A stretch of DNA of 64,000 bases, from the NCBI GenBank assembly GCA_049513055.1, contig JBEKWN010000005.1, positions 7,452 to 71,451 on the forward strand, read 5' to 3'. Shown piece by piece: positions 8,055 to 17,907 of the stretch; within the stretch, counting starts at the first letter, position 1, and each line of letters starts with the position of its first letter. The notes under the pieces were generated by a model. It was given only the letters and a program-made list of their open reading frames with translations. It had not been told where the DNA came from and did no database searches. This DNA comes from UBA1163 sp049513055. Its GTDB lineage: Bacteria; Desulfobacterota; BSN033; UBA1163. A program made the position numbers and the translations under genes.

Positions 8055-8460
8055 AGAGAAATAAACTGTCTAAGTTAGGACTTAACCTGAAGGATGATGT
8101 AAGGAAGGACAAAGACTTCTTCCTGTAATGTTGTTTTTACATTTTTGTTCCACCATACAACCTTTTAAGTAGTAATCGATAATTCTTGTTGACTTTTTCA
8201 AATAAAATTAGTACTTTCTTATCAAATCACGTCGTTTTTAAGAGTCAACCTCCCAACCTAACCTCAACCTTTTGGAGTTAGAAATGAAATGGGAACCCCC
8301 AAAGGTACCTCTATGAAGGCTCAAGGGAATTATGTATTCTTTTGGGGCTTTGTTATCAAGAGTGGACCAGATACTACACCAATGAAAAAATCCCAGACTG
8401 CGGAGAGGCCGTAAAACGAATAGACACGAAAAGTGAGCCGCATCCCAACCCTTATGGGGG
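8055..8460. other. Intergenic region upstream of the cyclase gene
   Basis: About 400 bp without a clear gene. A possible promoter is TTGACT (8189-8194), 17 bp, TACTTT (8212-8217). A 41-codon open frame at 8289-8414 lacks a ribosome site and is not supported. Confidence 0.4.
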
Positions 8461-8469
8461 GTGCAAAAA

Positions 8470-11400
8470 ATGAAATGTCCAAAGTGTCAGAGTGAAAATC
8501 CTGAAGCCATGAAGTTTTGTGGGGGATGTGGTGCCAAATTGGAAAGGATTTGCCCAAACTGTAATCTTCCAAATCCATTTCATTTTAAATTCTGTGGTGG
8601 GTGTGGCCAAAAATTAAGCCTTCCTTCAGGACCAATTTCTAAGGAACTCTCCTTTGACGAAAAGCTTGTTAAAATTCAGCGGTACCTCCCTAAGGGACTA
8701 ACTCAGAAGATCCTGGCGCAAAGGGATAAGATTGAAGGTGAGCGTAAACAGGTTACGGTGATGTTCTGCGATATGGAGGGTTTCACATCGCTTTCCGAGA
8801 AACTGGATCCCGAGGAAATCTATGCCTTAATGGATCAGGTTTACGAAATTCTCATCCATAAGGTTCACGACTATGAGGGCACGGTTAACCAGATGACCGG
8901 AGATGGCATCATGGCCCTTTTTGGGGCTCCCATTGCTCTGGAGGATGCACCCCAGCGGGCGATTAGGTCTGCCATAGCCATCCACCGTGACATGACAAGG
9001 TTCAATGAGAAGGTGAAACAGGGAAAAAAGGGGGGGGCGCCCATCAAGATGCGGATCGGGATTCATACCGGCCCTGTCATCGTTGGAACATTAGGCAACG
9101 ATCTGCGAGTGGAGTTCACAGCTGTCGGGGATACGGTGAATCTGGCCTCCAGGATGGAAGGTTTGGCGGAGCCAGGAACGACCTATGTGACTGCAGATAC
9201 CTTCAGACTTGCCGAAGGGTTGTTCTGCTTTGAGTCTCTGGGGGAAAAGATGGTGAAGGGCAAAGAAAAGCCTCTCCAGGTCTACCGTGTGATTTCTCCC
9301 ACTTCGAGGAAAAGCCGTTTTGAAGTCAGTGCTGAAGAAGGGCTTGGCCCTTTTGTGGGCAGGCAGAGAGAGTTGGAGCTGCTCCTGGACGGGTTGGAAA
9401 GATCGAAGGAAGGCCGGGGCCAGGCTATCTCCATTGTTTCCGAAGCGGGAATCGGTAAATCCAGACTCCTCTATGAGTTCCGCAAGGCTGTAACCAATGA
9501 AGTAGTAACATTTCTGGAGGGAAGGTGTTTTTCTTACAGCCGGCACATTGCTTATCATCCAGTGGTGGATGTTCTTAAGGCCAACTTCGATATCCAGGAT
9601 AATGACGGGGATCAAGAAATCAAGGATAAGGTGACGAAAGGTCTCCAGATCCTGAATGTCGATGAACCCTCCACGCTTCCCTATCTGCTGGAGCTTCTTT
9701 CCGTGAAGGACAGCGGTATCGATAAAATCTCTGTGAGTCCGGAAGCAAGAAAGGACAGAACCCTGGATGCTTTTAAAAGGATTGTCCTGAGAGGTTCGGA
9801 ATTAAGACCGCTGATCATAGCCATCGAGGATGTCCACTGGATGGACCGGAGCTCCGAGGATGTCATGAAAGAACTCCTGGAGAGTATTGCCGGATCAAGG
9901 GTCTTTCTGATCTACACTTACAGGCCTGAGTTTGTCCACACCTGGGGGAGCTGGTCCTATCACAGCCAGATCACTCTGAACCGGTTATCCAACCAGGAAT
10001 CCCTGGCCATGATGACCCATCTGCTCAATACGAAAAACACCGAGCGGGAGTTGGAAGACCTGATTCTAGCGAAGACCGAAGGGATCCCATTCTTCATCGA
10101 GGAGTTCATAAAGTCTCTCAAGGATCTGAAGATCATCGAAAAAACAAACGGCAGCTACTACCTCACTAAAAATCTGAGAAACATCTCCATTCCCTCCACG
10201 ATCCAGGATGTGATCATGGCGAGGGTGGATCACCTTCCGGACGGCGCCTGCAAAGTTCTCCGGATGGGGTCTGCCATAGAAAGGGAGTTCAACCACAAAC
10301 TTATAGAAAAGGTCACCGTCCTCCCTGAGGATGAGCTTCTCTCCCACTTATCCACTCTCAAGGATGCCGAGCTTCTTTATGAGCGGGGCATCTTTCCCAA
10401 CTCCACTTATATCTTCAGGCATGCTCTGACAAGGGATGTGGTCTATGATTCCATTTTGACGAAAACGAGAAAGCAGATCCATCAAAAGATCGGAAATGCC
10501 ATTGAGGAATTATATCAAGATAAGATCGACGAGCATTTTGAGGCCCTTGTCAACCATTTTACAGCCAGTGAGGATTGCAGGAAAGTGGCCGACTATTCCC
10601 GGCTTGCCTGTATCAAGGCGAAAAATTCTTTTTTATTACATGACGCGGCTTACTATGCAAAAAAATGGACTATCGCTCTGGAAACGCTGCCGCAGACAGA
10701 GGAATTGCAGGATGAGATCATCGACGCGAGGACGGCTCTGGGGTTCTATTTGTTCCGGATAAGTAGTATGGCGGAAGCAAAGGAATCGATCGATCCGATC
10801 ATGGACGCGGTCTTAAAGAGAGGCCTTAAGGACAGACTCGGTCAGATATACCTCATCATCGGCTGCTGCAAATACATAGCTGAAGAAGATTTGCCTGAAT
10901 CCATTCAGTATCTGGAAAAAGCCATAGAGATTACAGAAGAAACAGGTGATTTCATTACGAGCGTATATGCGAAATATATGCTGGGGATGGTCCTTGCCTT
11001 CAACTGTGATTTTGAAAAGGCTATTCACTATTTCGAGATGTTACTCAGTCTGACTATGGCCGTGGGGAGGCGGGTCTCGATCATGAAAAGCAATATGAGT
11101 ATCTATGCCTATGATTATCACGGCATGGTGGCCCAGGGCTATCAGACCAGTGAAGAGGCCGTCCAGATAGCTGAAAAGAGCGGGGATATCTATTCAAAGG
11201 CCATGGCCTATGTGAGCCATGGAACTTCCTGTTACTATAAAGGGCTTCTTGAAGAGGCAGAACAATACCTGGCTACGGGAATCAATTTTACCGAAAAGAT
11301 CAATATGTTCGCTCACGACGCCGTGGCTCATCAGTGGTTGGGTCATGTCTACTTTGATCTGGGAAAATATCAGAAGGCCAAGGACCACTACTCCAGGGCC

Positions 11401-11832
11401 ATTTATGTCCGTGAGCACAGCCGGCAGTTTCCCTCCTCGGCGAATCTGAACCGGATTGCTCTCATGAGGGCAAAGCTGTTGAGTGGTGAGAAGGATATAA
11501 ACCTTGAATTGATGTATTGCTATGCGCGGGAGAATAGAGTAAGAATATATGAAGGCTGTATGGCGAGATACATCGGTGATATCCTTTTGCATCTGGATGA
11601 ACGCCATTTAGCGGCAGCAGAGGACTGGATCGGAAAAGCCATCGAAGCGGACAAACGAAACGGAATGAGGTGTGATTTGGGCAGGGATTATGCCCTTTAC
11701 GGTCAATTCTTCAAAGGAAAAGGAGATTCTTCAAAGGTGAAAGAATTTCTGGAAAGGGCGATCGGAATCTTCAAAGAGTGTGGAGCCGATGGCTGGGTCC
11801 GAAAGACGGAGGAGGCATTATCAGAGGTCTGA
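8470..11832 (+). CDS. Zinc-ribbon / class III adenylate cyclase / AAA ATPase / TPR signalling protein
   Basis: About 1120 residues from ATG 8470 (a run of six G at 8455-8460 is the likely ribosome site; GTG 8461 is an in-frame alternative). Order: double zinc ribbon (residues 1-50, four CxxC knuckles), a class III nucleotide cyclase domain (about 90-270) with metal-binding FCDMEGFTSL and TGDGIMALFG, then GPFVGR and a Walker A (SEAGIGKSRL, about 335) with Walker B (IIAIEDVHWMD), and a C-terminal TPR region (about 700-1110). It is cytoplasmic with no membrane segment. This architecture is a known family whose ATPase/TPR part is thought to sense partners and whose cyclase makes cAMP; the signal is unknown. 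Confidence 0.9.
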   Translation: MKCPKCQSENPEAMKFCGGCGAKLERICPNCNLPNPFHFKFCGGCGQKLSLPSGPISKELSFDEKLVKIQRYLPKGLTQKILAQRDKIEGERKQVTVMFCDMEGFTSLSEKLDPEEIYALMDQVYEILIHKVHDYEGTVNQMTGDGIMALFGAPIALEDAPQRAIRSAIAIHRDMTRFNEKVKQGKKGGAPIKMRIGIHTGPVIVGTLGNDLRVEFTAVGDTVNLASRMEGLAEPGTTYVTADTFRLAEGLFCFESLGEKMVKGKEKPLQVYRVISPTSRKSRFEVSAEEGLGPFVGRQRELELLLDGLERSKEGRGQAISIVSEAGIGKSRLLYEFRKAVTNEVVTFLEGRCFSYSRHIAYHPVVDVLKANFDIQDNDGDQEIKDKVTKGLQILNVDEPSTLPYLLELLSVKDSGIDKISVSPEARKDRTLDAFKRIVLRGSELRPLIIAIEDVHWMDRSSEDVMKELLESIAGSRVFLIYTYRPEFVHTWGSWSYHSQITLNRLSNQESLAMMTHLLNTKNTERELEDLILAKTEGIPFFIEEFIKSLKDLKIIEKTNGSYYLTKNLRNISIPSTIQDVIMARVDHLPDGACKVLRMGSAIEREFNHKLIEKVTVLPEDELLSHLSTLKDAELLYERGIFPNSTYIFRHALTRDVVYDSILTKTRKQIHQKIGNAIEELYQDKIDEHFEALVNHFTASEDCRKVADYSRLACIKAKNSFLLHDAAYYAKKWTIALETLPQTEELQDEIIDARTALGFYLFRISSMAEAKESIDPIMDAVLKRGLKDRLGQIYLIIGCCKYIAEEDLPESIQYLEKAIEITEETGDFITSVYAKYMLGMVLAFNCDFEKAIHYFEMLLSLTMAVGRRVSIMKSNMSIYAYDYHGMVAQGYQTSEEAVQIAEKSGDIYSKAMAYVSHGTSCYYKGLLEEAEQYLATGINFTEKINMFAHDAVAHQWLGHVYFDLGKYQKAKDHYSRAIYVREHSRQFPSSANLNRIALMRAKLLSGEKDINLELMYCYARENRVRIYEGCMARYIGDILLHLDERHLAAAEDWIGKAIEADKRNGMRCDLGRDYALYGQFFKGKGDSSKVKEFLERAIGIFKECGADGWVRKTEEALSEV

Positions 11833-12054
11833 TTTGAATATAATTTTCCAGGGAAGATGAAAGGTCGTTCCATGGGGTTTGAGGAACCATGTTTCATTAT
11901 GCCGCTAAATTGAGGGATTTTCTATATCCCTATTGTGCTAGGCTCCCGCCACCATAAATGCCGACCCGGAACTTTTCGGGGGCCTCTCTGGTCTGGAGAA
12001 AAATAACTTCATCATGGAACCTGAATTCACAAGTTACGGAAAGGAGGAATAACC

Positions 12055-12423
12055 ATGGCAAAAATTTACGATCCCAAGAAAGAAGAATACGAGGCGGCGG
12101 GCTACATGCCCTTTGTCTGTTTTGTCAAGTGGACGCCTGAGGAGAGATCAGAGGTTATAAAAAGATTTTCCCAAGCATTTGATACAGCAGAAGGCCAAGG
12201 GGTCAAAGGTTTACATACATGGAATTTAATCGGCAGACATACCATGATCGTCATTGGATGGACCAAATCTCACGTTAGCCTTCAGAAATTCTGTACGTCT
12301 ATCACTCAAGGAACGGGAATCAGCATGGATATCTGTCCAGCCATCGATCACTTTGGTTTAAGAGAGGCCCTGGGCCTTAAAGCAGGGGCAAGTGAGAGTA
12401 AGACCCCTAAAGCGAGAGGGTGA
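12055..12423 (+). CDS. Small DUF3303-like alpha/beta protein
   Basis: 122 residues, cytoplasmic. A consensus-like ribosome site (AAAGGAGGAAT) sits before ATG 12055. The pattern YMPFVCFVKW - helix - GLHTWNLIGRHTMIVIGW - helix - ICPAIDHF is that of a one-domain dimeric alpha/beta barrel and resembles DUF3303 proteins. No catalytic residues are recognised. The last 15 residues are a charged tail. It stands alone between the cyclase and the acyl-CoA synthetase. The family call is tentative; that it is a real gene is fairly sure. Confidence 0.6.
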   Translation: MAKIYDPKKEEYEAAGYMPFVCFVKWTPEERSEVIKRFSQAFDTAEGQGVKGLHTWNLIGRHTMIVIGWTKSHVSLQKFCTSITQGTGISMDICPAIDHFGLREALGLKAGASESKTPKARG

Positions 12424-12850
12424 TGAGCAGCATAACCGGACAGCATGGGTTGAGTGAGGTCCGGCGGCTGCAAACCCAGCCCAGCCCGTTTAAGGAAAAT
12501 CGATTTCTCTGAAGCTGACTTTAGCCATCAGCAGGTAATCTGCTTATATTGTTTTTTCATTTAATCTGGTGCCCAAAATTTGACACTGAAGTGAGCCTAA
12601 AATCCTCTTGACACCATTAGCAGTCCTGCTGCCATTCGGAATGGAGACTATCCCTTGTTCACAAAAACTTTGCACCCAAACCTCTAGCCTTCTGGCAAGT
12701 AAAATAAGAAGGTGGGGTTCCAACTTTTCTTGCTTTGGGATTTATCGGGGGGCAGAACCCACTCGGGCACCGATTAAGTGGATTGTTCTCACAAACCCAA
12801 AAACATCTAAATTCAAAAACAACTTAACCCTTAATCTTCTGGAGGGAGGT
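12424..12850. other. Intergenic stretch with no supported gene
   Basis: An open frame runs across most of it, but its composition (many Ser/Cys/Lys, no domain) and the lack of a ribosome site argue against coding. I see no terminator or clear promoter. Confidence 0.4.
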
Positions 12851-12976
12851 ATGAGAAGGAGCTTCCAGAACGTGCCTCTCCATGAGGCCTCCAGGAGGGT
12901 CTTATGCCCCTTTAGAGGCTCTCTCGTTTGTGCCTATAAAAGAATTCTTCTAAAGGAGAAAGGAGGGGAGGGATGA
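12851..12976 (+). CDS. Possible 41-aa leader peptide coupled to the acyl-CoA synthetase
   Basis: GGAGGGAGG (12841-12849) lies directly before ATG 12851. The 41-codon frame (starting MRRSFQNVPLHEAS) ends in TGA at 12974, overlapping the ATG of the next gene by four bases. Strong site plus overlap suggest translational coupling, but the peptide resembles nothing known and may be chance. Confidence 0.3.
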   Translation: MRRSFQNVPLHEASRRVLCPFRGSLVCAYKRILLKEKGGEG

Positions 12977-14478
12977 ACATTGCCGGAATGGCCGAGGAAA
13001 GGGTGAAGGAGCAGGGGGATTTACTGAGCCTCATTTACGATGGGAAAGAGATTACGAACGTGGAGATGATCCGGGCATCCCGGAGGCTGGCGCGGACCCT
13101 CAAGGACCTGGGCGTGAAGCGGGGAGACCGGGTCATCCTGCAGATGCCCAACTGTCCGGAGGTGCTTCAGGGCTTCTCGGCTATCTGGAGGATCGGCGCC
13201 GTGGTCGTGCCGATCAACTACCTAGTTGGAGAGGAAGAAACTGCCTATATCTACCAGGACTCAGGCGCGAAGATGGTGATCAGCAGCTCGACCTTCCTCC
13301 CCAAGATCCGGGCGGGGAAGGCAAAGACACCCGCTCTGGAAACTGTGATCCTCGTCGATTCGGAGGTTCCCCAAGGATTCCTTTCCTACCCCCATCTCGT
13401 CGAAAAAAAGCCCGAGGAAATGAATGTTGTGGACATGGGCGACGACGAGATTGCCGCTTTAATCTACACGGCAGGCACTACGGGTCAGCCCAAGGGTGTC
13501 ATGCACACCCATCCCAGCCTATACTGGAATGCCCGCATGCAATCCGAGACCCTGCCTCTGCCGGACGGGCTATTATCGGTCTTCGTCCTTCCCCTCTGCC
13601 ATTCTTATGGCATCGCCAGCATTAATCAGGCCCTTTTCCGGCGCGGGTGGAGGGCCATCTTGCTCAACTCCTTCAACGTAGAGACCATCTTTGCAGCCAT
13701 CGAGAAGTATCGGGCCAATATGCTGGCCGGAGTCCCTACCATGTATGTGTTCATGCTTCTTTTCCCCGAACCTAAAAAGTACGACCTGAGTTCGATGAAA
13801 TACTGGTTCTCTGGATCCGCGCCGCTAGCGCTCGAGACCTTTAACTGCTTCAAGGAGGTCTTCGGCTTCGAGATTATTGAAGGCTGGGGCCTGACAGAGG
13901 CAGGGGCGAATAATTCGGTCAACCCCCTGGAAGGTGTGAAAAAGATCGGCTCAATCGGCTTGCCCATGAAAGGGACGAAGATGAGGGTCGTGGACAACGA
14001 GGGGAACCTGGTTCCCACCCGCAAAGCGGGAGAGATCGTGATCCGGGGTCCCATGCTCATGAAGGGCTACTGGAACAAGCCGGAAGAGACGGCGGAGGTG
14101 CTCCGCGGCGGCTGGCTCTATACGGGAGACGTAGGATGCGTGGACGAAGATGGTTACTTCTGGATCACGGACCGGAAAAAGGACCTGATCATCAAGGCGG
14201 GGGAAAATATCTCCCCACGGCCCATTGAGGAGGTTCTCTTCAGTCACCCCAAGGTGTCGGAGGCAGCCGTGATCGGGATTAAGGACGGGCTCTATGGGGA
14301 GGACATCAAGGCTTTTGTGGTCCTGAAACCCGGGCAGGAAGCCACGGCCGAAGAGATCATCGAATATTGCCGGCAAAAACTCACGAGCTTTTTGCTGCCC
14401 AAAGAAATTGCCTTTCTGAAAGCCCTGCCCAAGAACTTCGTGGGCAAGGTGCTAAAAAAGAAATTGAGAAAGCTGTAA
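12973..14478 (+). CDS. Acyl-CoA synthetase / AMP-dependent ligase
   Basis: 501 residues, full length. It activates a carboxylic acid with ATP to an acyl-AMP and then the CoA thioester. Visible motifs: the P-loop IYTAGTTGQPKGVMHTHP (about 160), the adenine site GWGLTEAGAN, the YTGDVGCVDEDGY motif with the ribose-binding Asp, the DRKKDLIIKAGENI hinge, and the catalytic Lys near the C-terminus (PKNFVGKVLKKKL). GGAGGGGAGGG precedes the ATG. Its codons are clearly richer in G and C than those of neighbouring genes, suggesting recent transfer. Substrate, whether fatty or aromatic acid, is not predictable here. Confidence 0.9.
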   Translation: MNIAGMAEERVKEQGDLLSLIYDGKEITNVEMIRASRRLARTLKDLGVKRGDRVILQMPNCPEVLQGFSAIWRIGAVVVPINYLVGEEETAYIYQDSGAKMVISSSTFLPKIRAGKAKTPALETVILVDSEVPQGFLSYPHLVEKKPEEMNVVDMGDDEIAALIYTAGTTGQPKGVMHTHPSLYWNARMQSETLPLPDGLLSVFVLPLCHSYGIASINQALFRRGWRAILLNSFNVETIFAAIEKYRANMLAGVPTMYVFMLLFPEPKKYDLSSMKYWFSGSAPLALETFNCFKEVFGFEIIEGWGLTEAGANNSVNPLEGVKKIGSIGLPMKGTKMRVVDNEGNLVPTRKAGEIVIRGPMLMKGYWNKPEETAEVLRGGWLYTGDVGCVDEDGYFWITDRKKDLIIKAGENISPRPIEEVLFSHPKVSEAAVIGIKDGLYGEDIKAFVVLKPGQEATAEEIIEYCRQKLTSFLLPKEIAFLKALPKNFVGKVLKKKLRKL

Positions 14479-14783
14479 TAAACCGCAAATATCCATTCCG
14501 TATAAAAGCGGGGGGTAAATAAATCTGTGTGAATTCCGATTACATCACGATATGCAAAGGAGGTTTTTAAGATAGGTTCGAAGATACGGCAGGGTCGGAA
14601 ATAGTCCTACCTTTCTTTATTTGAAGCCCTGCTTATACTTGCTTTCAACTCGTAATCATTAACTTCGAAGTTAGACTGGAGTGAAGACTTGTAGATGAAG
14701 TCATTAGTCAAGAGTTAATCTGAAACTGTCTATCAAATTAAATATTGGTCAGGGCACTCCCTCTATTATGGACACTCGTTGCC
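14479..14783. other. Intergenic stretch between convergent genes
   Basis: About 305 bp between the ends of two convergent genes. I see no gene, repeat or clear terminator in it. Confidence 0.4.
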
Positions 14784-15326
14784 TCACTTGGTTGATTTAA
14801 TCATTTTGAGGAAGTCATCCTCTAATGGTGGTCCAAAGGCATCGGGTGTAAATCCAAGCAGGAGTATCCAACCCGCCTTGGTCTCCATGATTCCCATGGG
14901 CGTTTGAAGGAATGCTGTGGTGCCACTGGCATCCACAGCCCCTCGCCACAATTCCGTGACCGCTGTCAACCCTCCCTCTGTCTTCAGTTTAGTCTCCTTC
15001 TTGAGTATCTCTTGACCTTTGGGATAGACGGCGGCAATGGTTTTTAGGCCGGCGATACGAATACTGCTATAGTTATATCGCCAACCTTTGTAGCAAAGCA
15101 CCAGAACAGTGGTTCCTGCAATCTTTTCAGATTTAAGGGACCCGATTACTTCTTTTTCAGAACCCTTAGAAATATCTTGTTTGACCCAGCCTTCTGGCGA
15201 GGTTAAGGAAAAATTATTATAGTTGAATGGATTCTCTTGAGCAAAGACCTGAAGGGCAAATCCAGTCAATCCAAAAAGAAAAGCGTTGAACAATACGAAA
15301 TAAAGTAACCGAGATCGTTTGATCAT
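14784..15326 (-). CDS. Exported protein of unknown function (180 aa)
   Basis: ATG 15326 is chosen because GGAGGCG lies seven bases upstream; a longer frame to 15368 has no ribosome site. The signal peptide is MIKRSRLLYFVLFNAFLFGL with cleavage after VFAQ. The mature part begins NPFNYNNFSLTSPEGW and alternates short strands and helices, ending LEDDFLKMIKSTK, which resembles small lipid- or protein-binding periplasmic proteins of the PsbP/Mog1 shape. That resemblance is weak. It is a single gene transcribed alone. Confidence 0.65.
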   Translation of the reverse strand: MIKRSRLLYFVLFNAFLFGLTGFALQVFAQENPFNYNNFSLTSPEGWVKQDISKGSEKEVIGSLKSEKIAGTTVLVLCYKGWRYNYSSIRIAGLKTIAAVYPKGQEILKKETKLKTEGGLTAVTELWRGAVDASGTTAFLQTPMGIMETKAGWILLLGFTPDAFGPPLEDDFLKMIKSTK

Positions 15327-15432
15327 ATTCGCCTCCAATTTTAAATAGGGTTGGGTGGGTCCAAACAATTCGGCCTATCCTATACAGAATGAGGTGGTTG
15401 TCGAGGAGAAATTTAAGTTGGAAATGGGATAG

Positions 15433-15476
15433 CCTGCCTGCCCCGCCCTCGGTCTGGACCGGGGCCGCTCGGCAGG
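15433..15476. repeat. GC-rich palindromic intergenic element
   Basis: The outer arms CCTGCC (15433) and GGCAGG (15471-15476) enclose CGGTC-TG-GACCG. A longer element with the same outer ends is at 23688-23761. It lies upstream of the nicotinate phosphoribosyltransferase gene. Probably a dispersed palindromic repeat. Confidence 0.45.
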
Positions 15477-15561
15477 GTCAAGGGAAATATTTTTATAGAC
15501 AGGGATGGTAAATTTTTGTTATATAAAAGGAAATTCCAATTCCATTTCTGGAGAGAAACGC

Positions 15562-16740
15562 ATGTTCCATATTGCAGACCCAAAGGAAATAAAGGAAGGG
15601 AAATTAACGGATATTTATTTTGTGAGGACGATGCAAGTCCTCAAGGCAAAAAAGATTGATAAATGGGTGAGGGCCGAATTCATTGCCAAACGGTTCCCAG
15701 AGGATTATGGATGGGGAGTATTAGCAGGAATCGAAGAAGCGGCTTATCTTCTGAAAGACCTGAAAGTCAGTGTCAAAGCGATGAAGGAGGGGACGATCTT
15801 TCGAGCTTTTGAGCCTGTCATGGAGATCGAAGGGATGTACACAGATTTTGGCCTCTATGAAACCTCTCTTCTGGGACTTCTCTGTCAGGCCTCAGGTGTG
15901 GCAACGAAGGCTGCCCGCTGCAAAAAGGCAGCCGGCGATCGAAGGGTGATCAGTTTTGGTGCAAGGCGGATCCACCCGGTCGTGGCCCCCATGGTGGAGC
16001 GGAATGCTTTTATCGGAGGTTGTGACGGGGTATCAGTAGTAAAGAACGCTGAGATGATCGGCGAGGAGCCCTCTGGCACCATGCCCCATGCTTTGATCCT
16101 GATCATAGGGGATACAGTGGAGGCCACCAGGGCTTTTGATGAAGTCATCCACCCGAAAGTGAGACGGGTTTCCCTCATCGATACCTTTAATGACGAAAAG
16201 ATAGAGGCCATCCGAGTGGCTGAGGCACTCGGGAAAAAACTCTTTGGGATCAGGCTTGATACCCCCAGCTCACGACGAGGAGATTTTCAGAAGATCATCG
16301 AGGAGATTCGCTGGGAACTGAATTTAAGAGGATTTGGGCATGTTAAAATCTATGTCAGCGGCGGGTTGGATGAGAAACGAATCATCGCCCTCAATTCTGT
16401 GGTGGATGCCTATGGGGTAGGGACTTCGATCACCAACGCACGGGTGATTGACTTTGCAATGGACATTATTGAGATTGATGGAAAACCTCTGGCAAAGAGG
16501 GGGAAGATGTCAGGGGCAAAAAGTGTATTTCGATGTACGAAATGCTTTCAAGATAAAATGGTTCCTCTCAAAAAAGGTAAAGGCAAATCCACTTCTGCTT
16601 CGGAACGATGTTCATGCGGTGGTCGGTTTAAAGAACTTCTTATCCCTTTTGTTCAAAACAGAAAGATCCTTTGGGACCTTCCTAAACCACAGGCCATACG
16701 AGAATATGTTCTTGAACAACTTCCTCATTTCGATCTTTAG
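15562..16740 (+). CDS. pncB: Nicotinate phosphoribosyltransferase, archaeal-like form
   Basis: 392 residues from ATG 15562 (GGAGAG just upstream; an earlier frame start lacks a site). It makes nicotinate mononucleotide from nicotinate and PRPP, the salvage entry to NAD. Seen: DIYFVRTMQVL at the start, the FGARRIHP segment with conserved basic residues, the phosphate-binding YVSGGLDE, and AYGVGTSITNA. A C-terminal zinc knuckle (RCTKCFQ... RCSCGGRF, about 330-365) is present; the Thermoplasma-type enzymes have such an insertion, so an archaeal-like origin is plausible. An AmrS-like gene follows 54 bp downstream. Confidence 0.85.
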   Translation: MFHIADPKEIKEGKLTDIYFVRTMQVLKAKKIDKWVRAEFIAKRFPEDYGWGVLAGIEEAAYLLKDLKVSVKAMKEGTIFRAFEPVMEIEGMYTDFGLYETSLLGLLCQASGVATKAARCKKAAGDRRVISFGARRIHPVVAPMVERNAFIGGCDGVSVVKNAEMIGEEPSGTMPHALILIIGDTVEATRAFDEVIHPKVRRVSLIDTFNDEKIEAIRVAEALGKKLFGIRLDTPSSRRGDFQKIIEEIRWELNLRGFGHVKIYVSGGLDEKRIIALNSVVDAYGVGTSITNARVIDFAMDIIEIDGKPLAKRGKMSGAKSVFRCTKCFQDKMVPLKKGKGKSTSASERCSCGGRFKELLIPFVQNRKILWDLPKPQAIREYVLEQLPHFDL

Positions 16741-16794
16741 AGTCCGCCTATTATTTAATCAGGACGAATCCTGTCCGGAGATAGGAAAGATGAT

Positions 16795-17808
16795 ATGAAG
16801 GAAGCTATGCTTTACAGTCCTTTAGAGGATGGGAAGGTGCAATGTTTTCTTTGCAATCATCGATGCATCATCTCACTTTCAAAAAGGGGACTCTGTGGAG
16901 TGCGAGAGAATCAAGAGGGAAAGCTCTACACACTCGTCTACGGCCGTGCGATCTCTCTGAATGTGGACCCCATCGAAAAGAAACCACTCTTTCATCTCTT
17001 TCCGGGGTCGACCTCTTTCTCCATGGCTGCTGTGGGTTGCAATTTCCGATGTCTCCAATGTCAAAACCATGAGATCTCCCAGATGGCGAGGGATCAGGAT
17101 GGTCGGATTGAAGGTTCGGAGGTCTCCCCTTCTAAAATTATTTCGTTAACGAAACAAAACCGATGCCAATCCATCTCATACACCTATACTGAACCGACCA
17201 TCTATTTCGAATATGCTTTTGACACCGCTCGCCAAGCTAATCAGGAAGGAATTAAAAATATCTTTGTCACCAATGGCTATATGACTGAGGAAGCCCTCAA
17301 GATGATCCAACCCTATCTAAATGCAGCCAATGTCGATTTGAAGAGCTTCAAGGAGAAATTTTATAAAGAAATCTGCGGGGCGAAATTGAAACCGATTCTG
17401 GAGAACCTCAAACGGATGAAACAGATGGGGATCTGGGTGGAGATCACCACTCTGGTCATTCCTACTCTGAATGATTCAGACCAGGAGTTTGAGGAGATCG
17501 CCCAATTCATCGTCTCTTTGGGGCCAGAGGTGCCCTGGCATATCTCTGCCTTCTATCCAACCTATAAAATGCTGAACCTTCCGAGAACCCCTGCCTCGTC
17601 GCTTCATCGAGCCAGGGAGATTGGAATCAAAGCAGGACTCCGATATGTCTATTGTGGAAATATTCCTGGTGAGGAAGGCGAAGATACCTTCTGCCCTCAC
17701 TGTGGCCGAAAGTTGATTGAACGGATAGGATTTCGAGTGACCCAAAATGATGTGGTGAATGGAGCCTGCCGTCATTGCCATGGAAAGGTTGACGGTGTGT
17801 GGAGTTAA
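16795..17808 (+). CDS. amrS: AmmeMemoRadiSam-type radical SAM enzyme
   Basis: 337 residues. The radical SAM cluster motif is GCNFRCLQCQN (Cys pattern CxxxCxxC, about 82-90). Before it are the family's CxLCxHRC (QCFLCNHRC) and RGLCGVRENQ motifs, and SYTYTEPTIYFEYAFD follows. The end carries an extra CPHCGRKL/CRHC zinc ribbon. The family resembles pyruvate-formate-lyase activases; its partner proteins AmmeMemoRadiSam A and B are not in this window. The ATG overlaps no gene and sits 54 bp after pncB, likely the same transcript. Substrate unknown. Confidence 0.88.
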   Translation: MKEAMLYSPLEDGKVQCFLCNHRCIISLSKRGLCGVRENQEGKLYTLVYGRAISLNVDPIEKKPLFHLFPGSTSFSMAAVGCNFRCLQCQNHEISQMARDQDGRIEGSEVSPSKIISLTKQNRCQSISYTYTEPTIYFEYAFDTARQANQEGIKNIFVTNGYMTEEALKMIQPYLNAANVDLKSFKEKFYKEICGAKLKPILENLKRMKQMGIWVEITTLVIPTLNDSDQEFEEIAQFIVSLGPEVPWHISAFYPTYKMLNLPRTPASSLHRAREIGIKAGLRYVYCGNIPGEEGEDTFCPHCGRKLIERIGFRVTQNDVVNGACRHCHGKVDGVWS

Positions 17809-17846
17809 ACAGACAAGATTTTATTTTTTTTATATTTTGGCTTTTA

Positions 17847-17880
17847 GATCACGGATACGGATCACGAGTCACGTATCACC
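17847..17880. repeat. Heptamer tandem repeat (ATCACGG/GTCACG type)
   Basis: Five imperfect units of about 7 nt based on GATCACG fill the spacer between the amrS and MinD-like genes. Other intergenic spacers in this window have arrays of the same period with different words. Confidence 0.6.
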
Positions 17881-17907
17881 ATTTTTTAAGCCAGGAGAAT
17901 TTTTAAG

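Noticed and set aside
12608..12976. A 122-codon open frame before the acyl-CoA synthetase
   Set aside because: No ribosome site at its start, composition unlike a protein and no recognisable domain; only the last 41 codons have a good internal start.
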